Source: Sacculina carcini
Taxonomy: Eukaryota; Arthropoda; Thecostraca; Sacculinidae
Direction: 5' to 3'
DNA: 64,000 nt
NCBI GenBank assembly: GCA_916048095.2
Contig: OU696593.1
Span: forward strand, 2,848,001-2,912,000
Shown: positions 1-10,273 of the stretch, piece by piece
Layout: every line of letters starts with the position of its first letter
How positions within the stretch are numbered: position 1 is the first letter of the stretch
Made by a program: the position numbers and the translations under genes
The notes under the pieces: model-generated
What the model was told of the DNA's origin: nothing
Database searches by the model: none
The model's input: only the letters and a program-made list of their open reading frames with translations

Positions 1-336
1 CATGAGTTTATAAAATGTTTCGTCATCATAAGGCCATCATTAAAACATGAGTTTTCTCAATGAAAATACCTAAGCCTCGGACCCGGATGCACTTTCAAAC
101 AGTCTCCTGGGATATTTATTGATAAATATGTTAGTTTTTTATACTATTATCAAATTATTTTTGAAATAAGACACGTAAAGATGTACAAAACATGAATGAA
201 ACTCATTTCTATTTACTAAAATCCTACATCCAATGATAATTGGGGCTAATTCTAAAATAACATGAAAAAAACAACTAAAAAACATGTTTTTTTGCATAAA
301 ACCGCATCCAAAAACGTTTATTTTTCTGCATCTCTA
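1..336 (+). mobile_element. 3' end of a non-autonomous hAT (MITE-like) element
   Basis: This stretch matches the last 300 bases of the complete element at 30531-32105, including the phrase ggacccggatgcactttcaa and the A/T-rich end. It stops at TGCATCTCTA (327-336), the reverse complement of the TAGAGATGCA terminal repeat. It is followed by CTCGGGAC (337-344), the likely 8-bp target duplication. The 5' part lies outside the window. No transposase is encoded. Confidence 0.75.
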
Positions 337-429
337 CTCGGGACCCGGTAAAAGGTATCAAAAGCTTATATGAGTAGAATGCATTTGAACCTGTAAGAAA
401 TGAAGCAATTGTCGTGTACTTATTATATA

Positions 430-872
430 TATATGCATATATGCGTCGAATGTTAAATTATTATATGTGCGGCTCATTTCGCTAGGAGTGTGTGAGTTTG
501 TGTATATGAAATTCAGTGTCCAGTAGGCGTTTACACGCTTGCACATGGATGTGTGTCTGTGTGCTTTTTTGCAACATACACTCACGTGTTTATCGCGTGA
601 TGCGCACGTGATTGTCACGTGAGGTGCACGTGGTTGCTTGTATGACGCCAATTCAAGGAGAATAAAAAATATTTGATAAAATACAGTATACAGTATGAAG
701 AGCATTGTCATTTTGGGGTTGATTAGTTTAAATTTTTATATTGATTAGGCTCAGTTTGAAATTGAAATTAATCAGAAACGAACGACAAATAATATCAAAT
801 ATTACTATTAATATAATTCACAATGCATACAATGAAATGAGCACGACACAATATTGCAAAAACATAAGAGAT
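430..872 (+). repeat. Interspersed repeat R, copy 1
   Basis: A roughly 440-bp non-coding repeat starting in TA-rich sequence and containing gcgtcgaatgt, tgaaattcagtgtccagtag and the CACGTG-rich stretch. Copies lie at 6020-6478 (inverted) and 7757-8172 (direct). A 117-codon open frame on the minus strand covers it, but it has no domain and its conservation looks like DNA repeat identity rather than protein selection. Family unknown. Confidence 0.7.
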
Positions 873-1130
873 GAGATTGATAAATGATCAAACAATCCAT
901 AGGATTTATGATCCATAGGACTATCGATAGATTTATGATCCATATGTTCCAAGGTTAGCCACACGAATTTGTTGAATTTCTTCATTTACTGGCTACTTCA
1001 ATAAGCAGGGACGAAATAGGTACACTTTGACCCGAACGTCCAAATTTAAACGTTTCGTCTTTGTTTTTGCGGTGTTGAGGCGTTGTCGTGGAGTTATCTT
1101 TGATATCAATTTGTTGTTGCTGTCAGGCAA

Positions 1131-1764
1131 TTAGGCCCGAAGGGCCCAATTTATGGTAATTTTGGTAATAGGCTAGGTTTCGTTGACCTCCGGGGTCATA
1201 TTCAAGGTCATTGAGGTCATTTGTGTCTGTTTGAGGACTTTTTTGTATGTTTGTCGATGGATTTTCTCGTCGTTCCCGTTTTCTGCCTAACGCTGCCGCC
1301 GTCGATTTGTGTTTTGTCGGAGGCAGCTCGCATCTCGCATTCACAACAATCTTCAAAAGAAATCTTCGAAGAAGGAAGAACCAAAAGAAATTAAAATGAG
1401 ACAGTCATCTCCTCCCTCCAGCCTCATCCCGCGGATTCGGCCTCATCCCGCGGATGTAATCTGTCCATAATGTGTAGTTGGTTTAGGATATCTAGACCGA
1501 ATTGGGCGTATGCAGCTTTGGATCTGGCTTGTGGCCAGACAAATCTGCACGTCTACTTCATTGGTGTTTTAAGCGCGCACCAGTCAGTTGAGACTATATG
1601 GCGCGCCCCACTACAGTGCCCATCTACAGTGGTGAATCCCGGTATGCTCATGCGGAGGTGTTGATGAACGAGCACGGGCCAGGATTTGAACCGCAAACCT
1701 CTGACACGATAGTTCAGCGCCTAACCACTGAGCTACTCGGGAGCTCCGACAACAATTTGAAGCC
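1131..1764 (-). mobile_element. tRNA-derived SINE, left-arm copy
   Basis: On the minus strand a tRNA-like head is visible. Box A is TAGCTCAGTGGTTAGG (1720-1735) and box B is GGTTCAAATCC (1682-1692), at normal internal pol III promoter spacing. The head is followed by a unique body. The end holds a GGGCCCTTCGGGCC-type hairpin (about 1135-1150) and a short AAC-rich tail. Here the body runs straight into the tail with only one 142-bp module. A second copy is at 4476-5775. The SINE class is recognised from the boxes; I cannot name the family. Confidence 0.7.
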
Positions 1765-1899
1765 TGGCTTCTGAAGAAGGCTGTGTTATGACTTTCAACA
1801 CGCACTCTTGTGATATTGTTGACAACTGCTGTGGTTCACAAGGAAATTCGGCAAGGAAAAATCAATGAAACAGCCAATTAACGAAAAAAGCTGTACCAA

Positions 1900-2253
1900 T
1901 ATATATTTTCTATTGACCGAGCCACAATGCTGAATAATTTAAGTGCTGCTGTAACGAGTACAGAAAATGTTAACTGTATTTACAGAGAGGCGTGCGTGGG
2001 CATCACTGCCTTACGTGCGCCTACAAGACCACACGCATCCACCGTCACATGCGGGAGCACAAACACAAAAACACACATGCATACAAACATACACAGTTAA
2101 GACAGTGACACACGACTTTAACAACCAATCATCGACGAGATAGTCAAGTGCTTGTCGCCTCGGGGCATGAACACGCGACAGCATGACACATACAAACATA
2201 TACAAACACACACTTATAGACACAGTAAACTGAACTAAGCGCAAACGAGAATC

Positions 2254-2297
<44 letters not shown>

Positions 2298-2330
2298 CAC
2301 ACACACACACACACGTACACACAGTAAACC
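1900..2330 (+). repeat. GC-rich hairpin plus (CA)n module, copy A
   Basis: A conserved lead (taatttaagtgctgctgtaa) is followed by a hairpin, GGCGTGCGT paired with ACGTGCGCC around 1988-2021. Then come the phrase ccgtcacatgcgggagcac and an AC-rich tail with pure (CA)n at about 2254-2312. The same order of parts occurs at 8703-8862 and 13060-13260. This looks like a microsatellite-associated mobile repeat (MINE-like); the family is unknown. Confidence 0.6.
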
Positions 2331-2689
2331 ATAGGTTGACGCTAAATGTGTAAGGATTCAAGAGCATTAGATTGAGAACATTTGATTTAACGAATTTCTT
2401 CCAGTCCCTCGCCTCCTGCAAAGGCAGCACATTACATTAGAACGCCAAACCTAACCTACCCTAAAATCTATGAAAAATATAGTAACGTTTTTGCGGGTTT
2501 TTGTACAAATTATCCCAATTTCTGGAATCCTTACACATTTAGCCTAGATCTAGACCATAGACAATAACAGAACAACTGCTTTAGGCTATCAATATCATTG
2601 GTGGGGTCTGGAATGATACGGAAAAATAATAATATTTAAGTAACGCTCTTCCTACGAGCAAATTTTTAAAACGTTTCATTGTATCAGTG

Positions 2690-2935
2690 AATTTACCAGC
2701 ATTATTATTATTATTATTAATTACAGGAAAATCCAGTAGCATGGGAAGAGTGCAAGCACTATTACCACCCTAAGGTGGCCCCATGTACGGGAAGCGCCCA
2801 AAAGATTCAGAGAGAAAGAGAGTTCGAAAAGAAAAAAGTCTAGAAAGAGAGTTGGAAAGAATATAATAAATAAATAACAATAAATTATAAACCATCATCC
2901 GATAACACTCCATAATGTCACTCCGCACACGTTCC
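2690..2935 (+). repeat. Interspersed 200-bp repeat, copy 1
   Basis: The segment from ccagtagcatgggaagagtg through a CCACCCTAAGGTGG hairpin to ataacactccataatg recurs at 26370-26581 inside ATG9 intron 1, about 88% identical by eye. It starts after an (ATT)n run. No coding potential. Possibly a SINE or LINE 3' end. Confidence 0.6.
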
Positions 2936-3034
2936 TCAATAAATAATAACAATCAACAACATATATGTGATTCAGTAAATAACAACCATCAATAAATAAG
3001 TATAAATATTAATAAATAAGTAATAAATAAAAAT

Positions 3035-3225
3035 CAAGAACAATAAATATGATTCAATAAGAAACATCCAACAATAAATAACAATATGATTCAATAAGTA
3101 ACAACAACACAAATAAATATGATTCAATAAGTAACAACAACACAAATAAATATGATTCATTAAACAACAACAACACCAATAGATATTATTCAATAAACAG
3201 CAATAACAATAACTATGATTCAATA
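3035..3225. repeat. 33-bp minisatellite
   Basis: About five to six degenerate copies of a unit containing aatatgattcaataagtaac and caacaacacaa. The period is 33 bases, so one minus-strand frame reads an 11-residue repeat. It is a tandem repeat, not a gene. Confidence 0.6.
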
Positions 3226-4475
3226 AGAATGCATACCATTTATTTGGAAGTTGGTAAAACTATATCTTAGATTAAATAAAGTTCAATAACAATTTGAAAT
3301 TGTCTACGAATACCATGTGTGTATTTTCATGTATTAACATGTGTGTTGTGTGTATTAACATGTGTGTTGAGGAGCGTTTGTTTCGCTGTTTAGCACAGAA
3401 GTGGTACGACGCACTCCCTGGTACCGGCTGCATCGCTTTTTTTGGGCGTTTTGGTTTGAATCGTTGTTTTTTGCACTCTGCAACAGACGTTTCAGGGCGG
3501 CGGCTCATGCAGTCTATGTTTGTGCAGTGTCCTGCTCACGTGCTGGCGGATTACCAGAGGAATTTCAAAGACGCCTTCCCTAACGCATCTTGATTGATTT
3601 GACTTTTAAGCATTGCCCTTATGTTATCATTTGCAAATAGTGATTTGCAAGCATTCGTGCTTGGGCCGTTTACTTTACCAAGTCTAAAGGATTTCTGATG
3701 ACTTAGACAGGAATTTTACGCTTGCCGTTTTCGCCACCCCTGCATCAGCCATTGCGCGTGTTTGTCGGCAAATCCGTTGAAGTCATGCCGAGGAGAGGTA
3801 TAGAAATGCCCGATGTGACGGTAAATGATTCGACCCGGTAAATGATGCGACCGTCGACATTTGTGACGCGTTTGAAGGAATGGTTATTGTCAGTTATGAG
3901 GCTGCATTTGCTTTTTGGATTGTTACTTTCTATCATATTACGGACTTACATTGATTCAATGTTGTTGTGTGTTTCATATAGTTGTACTGGTTCTATACGT
4001 GTATGAGTTGTGCTTTTACAACGTATCAGTGTGTGCGTGTACGTCGTGTGTATGCTTGTATGTCACTACACCGCCAATGACACGAGGTCACTGCACTCTG
4101 TAATCGTCAGTATAGTTCAGTGCGGCATTGTGTGACAGTGTAGCAGTGTTTGAGCTTAGTAAAGCCTATGTCTGGTTGTCGCTAGTTTCGTTACAAATGT
4201 GTTATAATCGGGGCTATATTTTCTCATGTGTTTCTTTCTGGGTCTTATTTTTTTGCGGTGGAAGTTGTAGGGTTGGTTTTTATTAGTTGCTTGTTGTGTT
4301 CTATTGTGAGACACTGTTATGAAGTCATTTTTGCATTGTAAATGCTGTAATATTGTAAATACTATCATATTGCAGGCTCATATCGATTTCTGTCACCCGA
4401 GTTCTTATCACAAGAGTGCGTGTTGAAAGTCATTACACAGCCTTCTTCAGAAGCCAGGCTTCAAATTGTTGTCGG

Positions 4476-5775
4476 AGCTCCCGAGTAGCTCAGTGGTTAG
4501 GCGCTGAACTATCGTGTCAGAGGTTTGCGGTTCAAATCCTGGCTCGTGCTCGTTCATCAACACCTCCGCTTGAGCATACCCGGATTCACCACTGTAGATG
4601 GGCACACAGTGGGGCGCGCCATATAGTCTCAACTGACTGGTGCGCGCTTAAAACACCAATTAAGTAGACGTGCAGCTTTGTCTGGCCACAAACCAGATCC
4701 AAGGCTGCATACCCCCAATGCGGCCTTGATATCCTAAACCAACTACACATTATGGACAGATTACATCCGCGGGATGAGGCCGGCGGGGGGAGATGACTGT
4801 CTTTTTAATTTCTTTTGGTTCTTTCTTCTTCGAAGATTTCTTTTGAAGATTGCTGTGAATGCGACATGCGTGCTGCCGCCGACAAAACACAAATCGACGG
4901 CGGCAGCGTTTGGCGGAAAACGGGAACGACGAAAAAATCCATCGACAAACATACAAAAAAAGTCCTCAAACAAACACAAATGACCTCAATGACCTTGAAT
5001 ATGACCTCGGAGGTCAACAACACCTAACTTATGACCCTTTTGCATCCTTTTTACCCCTAGGGACCAGGGTTCATCAAAAGCGGTCTAGTGGCTTAGGAGG
5101 AGATAGGGTAAACAGACACAAATGACCTCAATGACCTTGAAAATGATCTCGGAGGTCAACAAAACCTAGCCTATGACCTTCTTGCATCCATTTTGCCCCT
5201 AGGGACCAAGTTTCATCAAAATCGGTCCAGTGGCTTAGGAGGAGATGGGGTAAACAGACACAAATGACCTCAATGACCTTGAAAATGATCTCGGAAGTCA
5301 ACAAAACGTAGCCTATGACCTTCTTGCATCCATTTTACCTCTAGGGACCAAGGTTCATCAAAATCGGTCTAGTGGCTTAGGAGGAGATAGGGTAAACAGA
5401 CACAAATGACCTCAATGACCTTGAAAATGATCTCAGAGGTCAACAAAATCTAGCCTATGACCTTCTTGCATCCATTTTACCCCTAGGGACCAGGTTTCAT
5501 CAAAATCGGTCCAGTGGTTTAGGAGGAGATAGGGTAAACAGACACAAATGACCTCAATGACCTTGAAAATGACCTCGGAGGTCAACCAAACCTGACCCAT
5601 GACCTTCTTGCATCCATTTTACCCTTCGAGGGACCAAGTTTCATCAAAATCGGTCCAGTGGTTTAGGAGGAAATAGGCTACAAACAGACATTTAGACAAT
5701 TTGCAATCAGTTCAGTGCAAAAAATTACCATCAATTCGGCCCTTCGGGCGGAATTGGATAACAACAACAATAAAT
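4476..5775 (+). mobile_element. tRNA-derived SINE, right-arm copy with expanded body
   Basis: The tRNA-like head has box A TAGCTCAGTGGTTAGG (4486-4501) and box B GGTTCAAATCC (4529-4539). The body crosses 4560-4970. A five-copy 142-bp array follows, then the GGCCCTTCGGGC hairpin (about 5740) and an ATAACAACAACAAT tail. The array phrase atcaaaatcggtccagtggt resembles the 3' ends of RTE-type LINEs seen in many invertebrates, so a LINE-borrowed SINE tail is plausible (inference). Confidence 0.65.
4975..5690 (+). repeat. 142-bp tandem array, five copies
   Basis: The phrase tgacctcaatgaccttga starts at 4981, 5123, 5265, 5407 and 5549, an exact 142-base step each time. Units differ at only a few positions. 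The array sits in the SINE body of the right palindrome arm. The left arm keeps a single partial unit. Confidence 0.9.
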
Positions 5776-6019
5776 TGAAATCAAAGATAACTCCACGACA
5801 ACGCCCCAACACCACACAAACAAAGACCAAGCGTTTAAATTTGGACGTTCGGGTCAAAGTGTACCTCTTTCGTCCCTGCTTATTGAAGTAGCCAGTAAAT
5901 GGAGAAATTCAAGAAATTCGTGTGGCTAACCTTGAAACATATGGATCATAAACCTATCGATAGTCCTATGGATCATAAGTCCTTTGGATTGTTTGATCAT
6001 TTATCAATCTTTTCTCTTA

Positions 6020-6478
6020 TGTTTTTGCAATATTGTGTCGTGCTCATTTCATTGTATGCATTGTGAATTATATTAATAGTAATATTTGATATTATTTGTC
6101 GTTCGTTTCTGATTAATTTCAATTTCAAACTGAGCCTAATCAATATAAAAATTTATACTAATGAAACCCAAAATGGCAATGCTCTTCATACTGTATACTG
6201 TATTTTAACAAATATTTTTTATTTTCCTTGAATTGGCGTCATACAAGCAACCACGTGCACCTCACGTGACAATCACGTGCGCATCACGCGATAAACACGT
6301 GAGTGTATTCTGCAAAAAAGCACACAGACACACATCCATGTGCAAGCGTGTAAACGCCTACTGGACACTGAATTTCATATACACACACTCACACACTCCT
6401 AGCGAAATGAACCGCACATATAATAATTTAACATTCGACGCATATATGCATATATATTTAATAAGTACACGACAATTG
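6020..6478 (-). repeat. Interspersed repeat R, copy 2 (right arm)
   Basis: Inverted copy of 430-872. It includes the same four-CACGTG stretch and the tgaaatt/gtgtccagtagg region. It lies within the right palindrome arm, so it is explained by that duplication. Confidence 0.7.
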
Positions 6479-6547
6479 CTTAATTTCTTACAGGTTCAAA
6501 TGCATTCTACTCATTTCAGCTTTTGATACCTTTTACCGGGTCCCGAG

Positions 6548-6613
6548 TAGAGATGCAGAAAAAACCGTTTTTGGATGCGGTTTTATGCAAAAAAACATGT
6601 TTTTAGTTTTTTA
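6548..6613 (-). mobile_element. Terminal fragment of the hAT MITE
   Basis: Begins TAGAGATGCAGAAAAAACCG, the mirror of 271-336. It is preceded by GTCCCGAG (6540-6547), the reverse complement of the 8-mer flanking the left copy. It is cut off at 6613 by Helitron-type sequence. Confidence 0.7.
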
Positions 6614-7688
6614 ATGATGCATTCTTAATTGTGATTGGGCTTCAGTGAAATTTAATCGGTGTATATTCTTGTGTAATCGCAAGTGCGCATAATAGCTGTC
6701 AAATTGGCAATATGTCCTTTTGACATTACACCCCCGTAACTTCCTTCAGATACACTTTGGAAAATTAAACATTATACCGTATTGTAGAAAACTAAATTTC
6801 TAGCACGATGGTATAATTTATTTTCATGTATAACAAATATTTACTGAGAAATAGTAGAAAAATGAATTTATTTTAGTCACCCGGTATTCAAGTGTAATTT
6901 TGGATGTATTTGAGAATTTTGCTAATTTTACACGTTTTTTGTATAATTTGTGGGTATAAATTATAACTTTTCTTGTAGAACACAAAATTATCTACACAGT
7001 AGTACAAGTTTTATAGCTGTACCACTGCTGGTTTATCAGGACTGGATAGCGGAATAATGACCAAAATATTAACGTGTTTGTGTGCTAATTTTGCCTTTTT
7101 GACTTTGTCATTTACACTTCACACCGCCGTAACTTTTTTAATACACTTTGAAAAATAAAAAATTACACCGTGTTGTAGCAAAGAAAATTCCCAGCATGAT
7201 GGTATTATTTATTTAGATGTGTGATAATTAGTTTTTGAGAAATAGAGAAAAAAGTATAGAAAATCGGACGCGTGGAGTTTAAAAAATATTTTGAATGTAG
7301 ATTGAATTTTTTTCCATTTTACATGTTTTATATTTAATTTTGGGTATAAATTATGGTTCGTTGAGTAGAACAGAAAATTTCCTACACAGTGGTATAATTT
7401 GTATAGTTGTACCATTGCTGGCTTAGGAGGAGTAGTCTTCAGAAAATTGACCACATTTTTCGCATTTTTCAGGGTTCATTTTGTATTTTCACCGCTATAA
7501 CTTTTTTTGGTTTCATTTTTGAAATTTAAAACTTACTCTAAAGTGTAGACAAGAAAATTTCCAACGTGATGGTATATATCGTTAGCGGGTAAGCCAAGTG
7601 GTGGCCGAGTATTAGCTGATAGAAAATGGACCAAGGAGGGTGGGACACACAAACAGACAGACAGACAGAGGATCTCTTTTATATATAT

Positions 7689-7691
<3 letters not shown>
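6614..7691 (-). mobile_element. Partial Helitron-like element (5' half)
   Basis: Read on the minus strand, it starts TCTATATATATAAAAGAG at 7691 after a host A, has the TGTCTG tract, and then holds the series of diverged about 340-bp modules (cgccgtaactt, then cgatggtataattt) that fill the 5' half of the longer copies. The CTAG-bearing 3' half is missing; it stops at gatgcattcttaattgtgat. No Rep/Helicase is encoded. Confidence 0.6.

Positions 7692-7752
<61 letters not shown>
7691..7752. repeat. (TA)n microsatellite
   Basis: About 30 nearly perfect TA units, extending from the A/T-rich Helitron-like end into repeat R copy 3. Confidence 0.9.
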
Positions 7753-7754
<2 letters not shown>

Positions 7755-7756
7755 TG

Positions 7757-8172
7757 ATATGCATATGTGCGTCGAATGTGAAATAATTCTTTGTTTGGTT
7801 CAGCACACTAGGAGTGTGTGTGCGTGTGTCTATATGAAATTCAGTGTCCAGTAGGCGTTTACACGCTTGCACTTGGATGTGTGTCTGTATGCATTTTTGC
7901 AGCATACACTCACGTGTTTATCGCGTGATGCGCACGTGGTTGCTTGTATGACGCCAATTCAAGAAAAATAAAAAATATTTGGTAAGATACAGTATGAAGT
8001 ACATTGTCATTTTGGGGTTGATTGGTCTAAATTTTATATTGACTAGTCTCAGTTTGAAATTGAAATTAATCAGAAACGAACGACAAATATTAACAAACAC
8101 TACTAGAAATATAATATACGGTGAAAATGCATGCAATGAAATAAATAGGACACAATATTGCACAAACATAAG
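7757..8172 (+). repeat. Interspersed repeat R, copy 3
   Basis: Direct copy of 430-872, about 88% alike by eye, outside the palindrome. Only two of the four CACGTG motifs remain. It ends near cacaatattgcacaaacata. Confidence 0.7.
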
Positions 8173-8601
8173 GTGAGGTGAGGAGAGGCTTCTGAGCTGT
8201 CACTTCTGATACCCAGTTGGTGGAGCAGGGCAGAAGCGCTGATATTTCGCAAATATCAAGAATAACTGTATTGACATGTGAAACATAATGAGTGGAATGA
8301 ATGTCCGTGCAAGATGACACTCTTGCAATGAGCCAAGTATACAGGCATACAAGCATACAAAGGTACATACACACACGTAGACATACATCAAACATGCAAC
8401 TAAAAAGATCAGTTGACAGATATATACGTACACAAACACGGAAATACGTAATTAATCGAACTCCAGGGATCAGTTGACACTCGCCACATCTTGCCCCTTA
8501 CCGTATGTAATCATTCAAATATGCTGGGGCACGCCTTACTCTTTCAGAGCGGCGCACTACTCTACCCGATGGATTTATCCCTCGCGGTGTAGACTCGGGA
8601 C
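8173..8601. other. Intergenic stretch, nothing recognised
   Basis: A short AC-rich tract lies around 8345-8440. The last eight bases (8594-8601, CTCGGGAC) are the left flank of the following hAT element. Confidence 0.5.
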
Positions 8602-9378
8602 TAGAGATGCGACCTAAACAATGCGATGTTTTTTATGCAAAAACCCGTTTTTTTCCACACAAAAAAACCCTCGACCAAAAATAACACGTTTGAAGGAAAC
8701 AATAAAATATATTACAGACAGGCGCGCGTGGGCATCACCGCCCCACGCGCGCCTACAAGACGTCACATCACATTCACACCACGAACAAGACTCCTAGCTC
8801 ACACCGTGACAGACGGGAGCGCACCCGGACACACACACACACGCACACGCACAGTCCTCACCCTATCAAATAGTGACCCTATCAAATTGATTTATCATTA
8901 AATATGCACAATAAAATTGTTATAATGTGTCTGAAAGTCCTAATATCGTTGTTTGCACGGTACTGTGCGGCACTTCTATGTACAGTACAGTTTTGCATTC
9001 AAGTATTGAGTTAATCATTGTGTAAGAAAGCAGGTTTTGAGAACCGTTTTTTTCTGCTAAAAACTGAAACTGTTTTAAAAAACAACAACAGGTGGCATAA
9101 TTTTTAGTATTTTCTTACACATTACCCTTTTTCCTACCAGAAATGAACTACGTTGATTATAATCACCTTCATCATTTCATTCAATAGATCAATTATTTGC
9201 AAATATATTAGTACAAGCACTGCGAATCTATACACAAAGACTACAAATATACACAAACTTAGTGTCCCTAATGAGACTACGAATAAAAGCGGGTCGCATT
9301 AATCAGAGTGGCAATCCTGATCAGAAAAACGGGCAATATTTTCATGTAGGAAAAACGACTGAGGAAATACATTTAATG
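8602..9378 (+). mobile_element. hAT MITE, copy 2, 3'-truncated and interrupted
   Basis: Starts with the terminal repeat TAGAGATGCGACCTAAA and follows the complete copy at 30531-32105 through the atgtacagtacagttttgca region. Similarity ends near 9378, before the 3' terminus. A hairpin plus (CA)n module (8703-8862) is inserted in it. Non-coding. Confidence 0.7.
8703..8862 (+). repeat. GC-rich hairpin plus (CA)n module, copy B
   Basis: The hairpin is the most regular of the three: GGCGCGCGTGGGC pairs with GCCCCACGCGCGCC across an ATCACC loop (about 8718-8751). Downstream are cacgaacaagactc, gacgggagcgcac and (CA)n. It interrupts the hAT copy, which resumes at ccctatcaaattgat. Confidence 0.65.
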
Positions 9379-9654
9379 TATGTCAGAGGTGTTCGTAAAA
9401 ATAGCCAAACTCCGACAACTGGCATCACTGCTTGCCCACGCTGGTGCGACAAACAATAACAATCACGAAATTGAGTGTGCACTGTGCAGTTAGTGTTGGA
9501 TATCATTCTACTGTTTAGCTTGATGTTAATTGTTTGATTTCAACTACAATAATTCAATGCTATTTATTTCAGGTTCATTTGTCTTATATTGAAATTCTCG
9601 ACAATGAACGTTCAGCCGTTCCGGAATGTTCATGACATAATTTCAATATAGACC
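9379..9654. other. Intergenic, nothing recognised
   Basis: A/T-rich unique sequence between the hAT fragment and the gag-like fossil. No repeat or coding signal seen. Confidence 0.4.
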
Positions 9655-10242
9655 AAAATGAAACCAGAAGATATGTCTGGCGGGGGGAACGAGGTCGCCC
9701 TGGACGAGGACGATGGTCGGCACAGAGACGTGGGTGGTGTGGCCAGTACGGGGGGACCCAAATCGTACCAGATCCAGTTGAATCTTCCGGTGCCGGCGCT
9801 GCGAAGTGACTCAACGATTGCAGAGTGGCAACCCTTATTCATGGCGGCCGTCAGCAGCTTGGTCAGCCGAGGGCGCGAGGGTGAAAAACTGTAGGTTGAC
9901 CTGCTGCCGGCGTTCGTGAACCGACGTCCGGCGGAGAGGGAACTTGTCTGAGAGGTCATTTCTGGCGTGACATCACTGTCTGAAGCGTTTGCGGAACTTT
10001 GCATTACGCTGGACCCCCCGGTCAGCAAGTATGACAGCATAAAAAGACTGTGCAGCAGCGTCTGGAGTCCTGGCGTGACGATCGACGAATATTTTTTTGG
10101 ATTGGACAAGCTTGCTAAAAATGCTCAGGTGTGTACCGAAGTGCTGTTGACGTACTTCATTGGACAGTTGCCGAGGGACATCGAAATGAAAGCACGTCAA
10201 TGGATGGCCGATCAGATGGGGCGTTGTGGTGGAGTTATCTCC
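9655..10242 (+). mobile_element. Gag-like fossil of an LTR retrotransposon (probably Gypsy/Metaviridae)
   Basis: The plus-strand translation has a Gag matrix/capsid flavour. There is an acidic N-terminus, a tryptophan-containing stretch (TIAEWQPLFMAAV), then WSPGVTIDEYFFGLDKLAKN and FIGQLPRDIE, a pattern common in Gag proteins of invertebrate Gypsy-type elements. It is broken and partial, with no LTR, protease or reverse transcriptase attached in the visible sequence. It ends where the AAC-tailed 3' end of the Jockey-like LINE begins, so the LINE appears to have landed in it. Age is old. The family assignment is from residue pattern only. Confidence 0.5.
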
Positions 10243-10273
10243 GATAACATTTTGTTGTTGTTGTTGTTGTTCC

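Larger units (their letters stand above)
276..1815 (+). repeat. Left arm of a large inverted repeat (palindrome)
   Basis: The reverse complement of this stretch reappears at 4402-6613. Matching landmarks, in mirrored order, are the hAT end (to 336 and from 6548), the CACGTG cluster (583-632 and about 6250-6305), the ggcccttcgggc hairpin (about 1135-1150 and 5740-5752), the tRNA-like SINE head (1676-1762 and 4476-4555) and the outer gtgcgtgttgaaagtcat motif. The arms are about 90% or more alike by eye, except that the 142-bp array at 4975-5690 is missing here. The spacer between the arms is 1816-4401. Confidence 0.85.
1816..4401. other. Unique centre of the palindrome
   Basis: No gene is supported here. 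It contains a hairpin plus (CA)n module (1900-2330), a 19-bp inverted repeat pair (2341-2359 and 2525-2543), a 200-bp interspersed repeat (2690-2935) and a 33-bp minisatellite (3035-3225). At 3226-4401 I see no confident feature. Several short open frames there, for example 3294-3593 on the plus strand, have no recognisable domain. Confidence 0.6.
4402..6613 (-). repeat. Right arm of the large inverted repeat
   Basis: This is the inverted counterpart of 276-1815. It is longer because it holds five tandem 142-bp units (4975-5690) where the left arm has one. It runs through the hAT border (6547/6548) into 66 bases of hAT sequence and then stops at a Helitron-like segment. The arms share both the SINE and the hAT insertion, so the inversion or duplication came after those insertions. 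Confidence 0.85.

Noticed and set aside
2011-2430. 139-codon open frame over the CA repeat near 2 kb
   Set aside because: Composition is Cys/Val from (CA)n read on the minus strand; no domain, and the hairpin/(CA)n module explains the sequence.
3294-3593. 99-codon plus-strand frame as a gene
   Set aside because: No recognisable domain, starts inside a simple repeat, and overlaps equally open shadows in other frames.
4476-4555. A functional tRNA gene
   Set aside because: Boxes A and B are good, but acceptor and anticodon stems do not pair and the sequence continues into a SINE body present in two copies.
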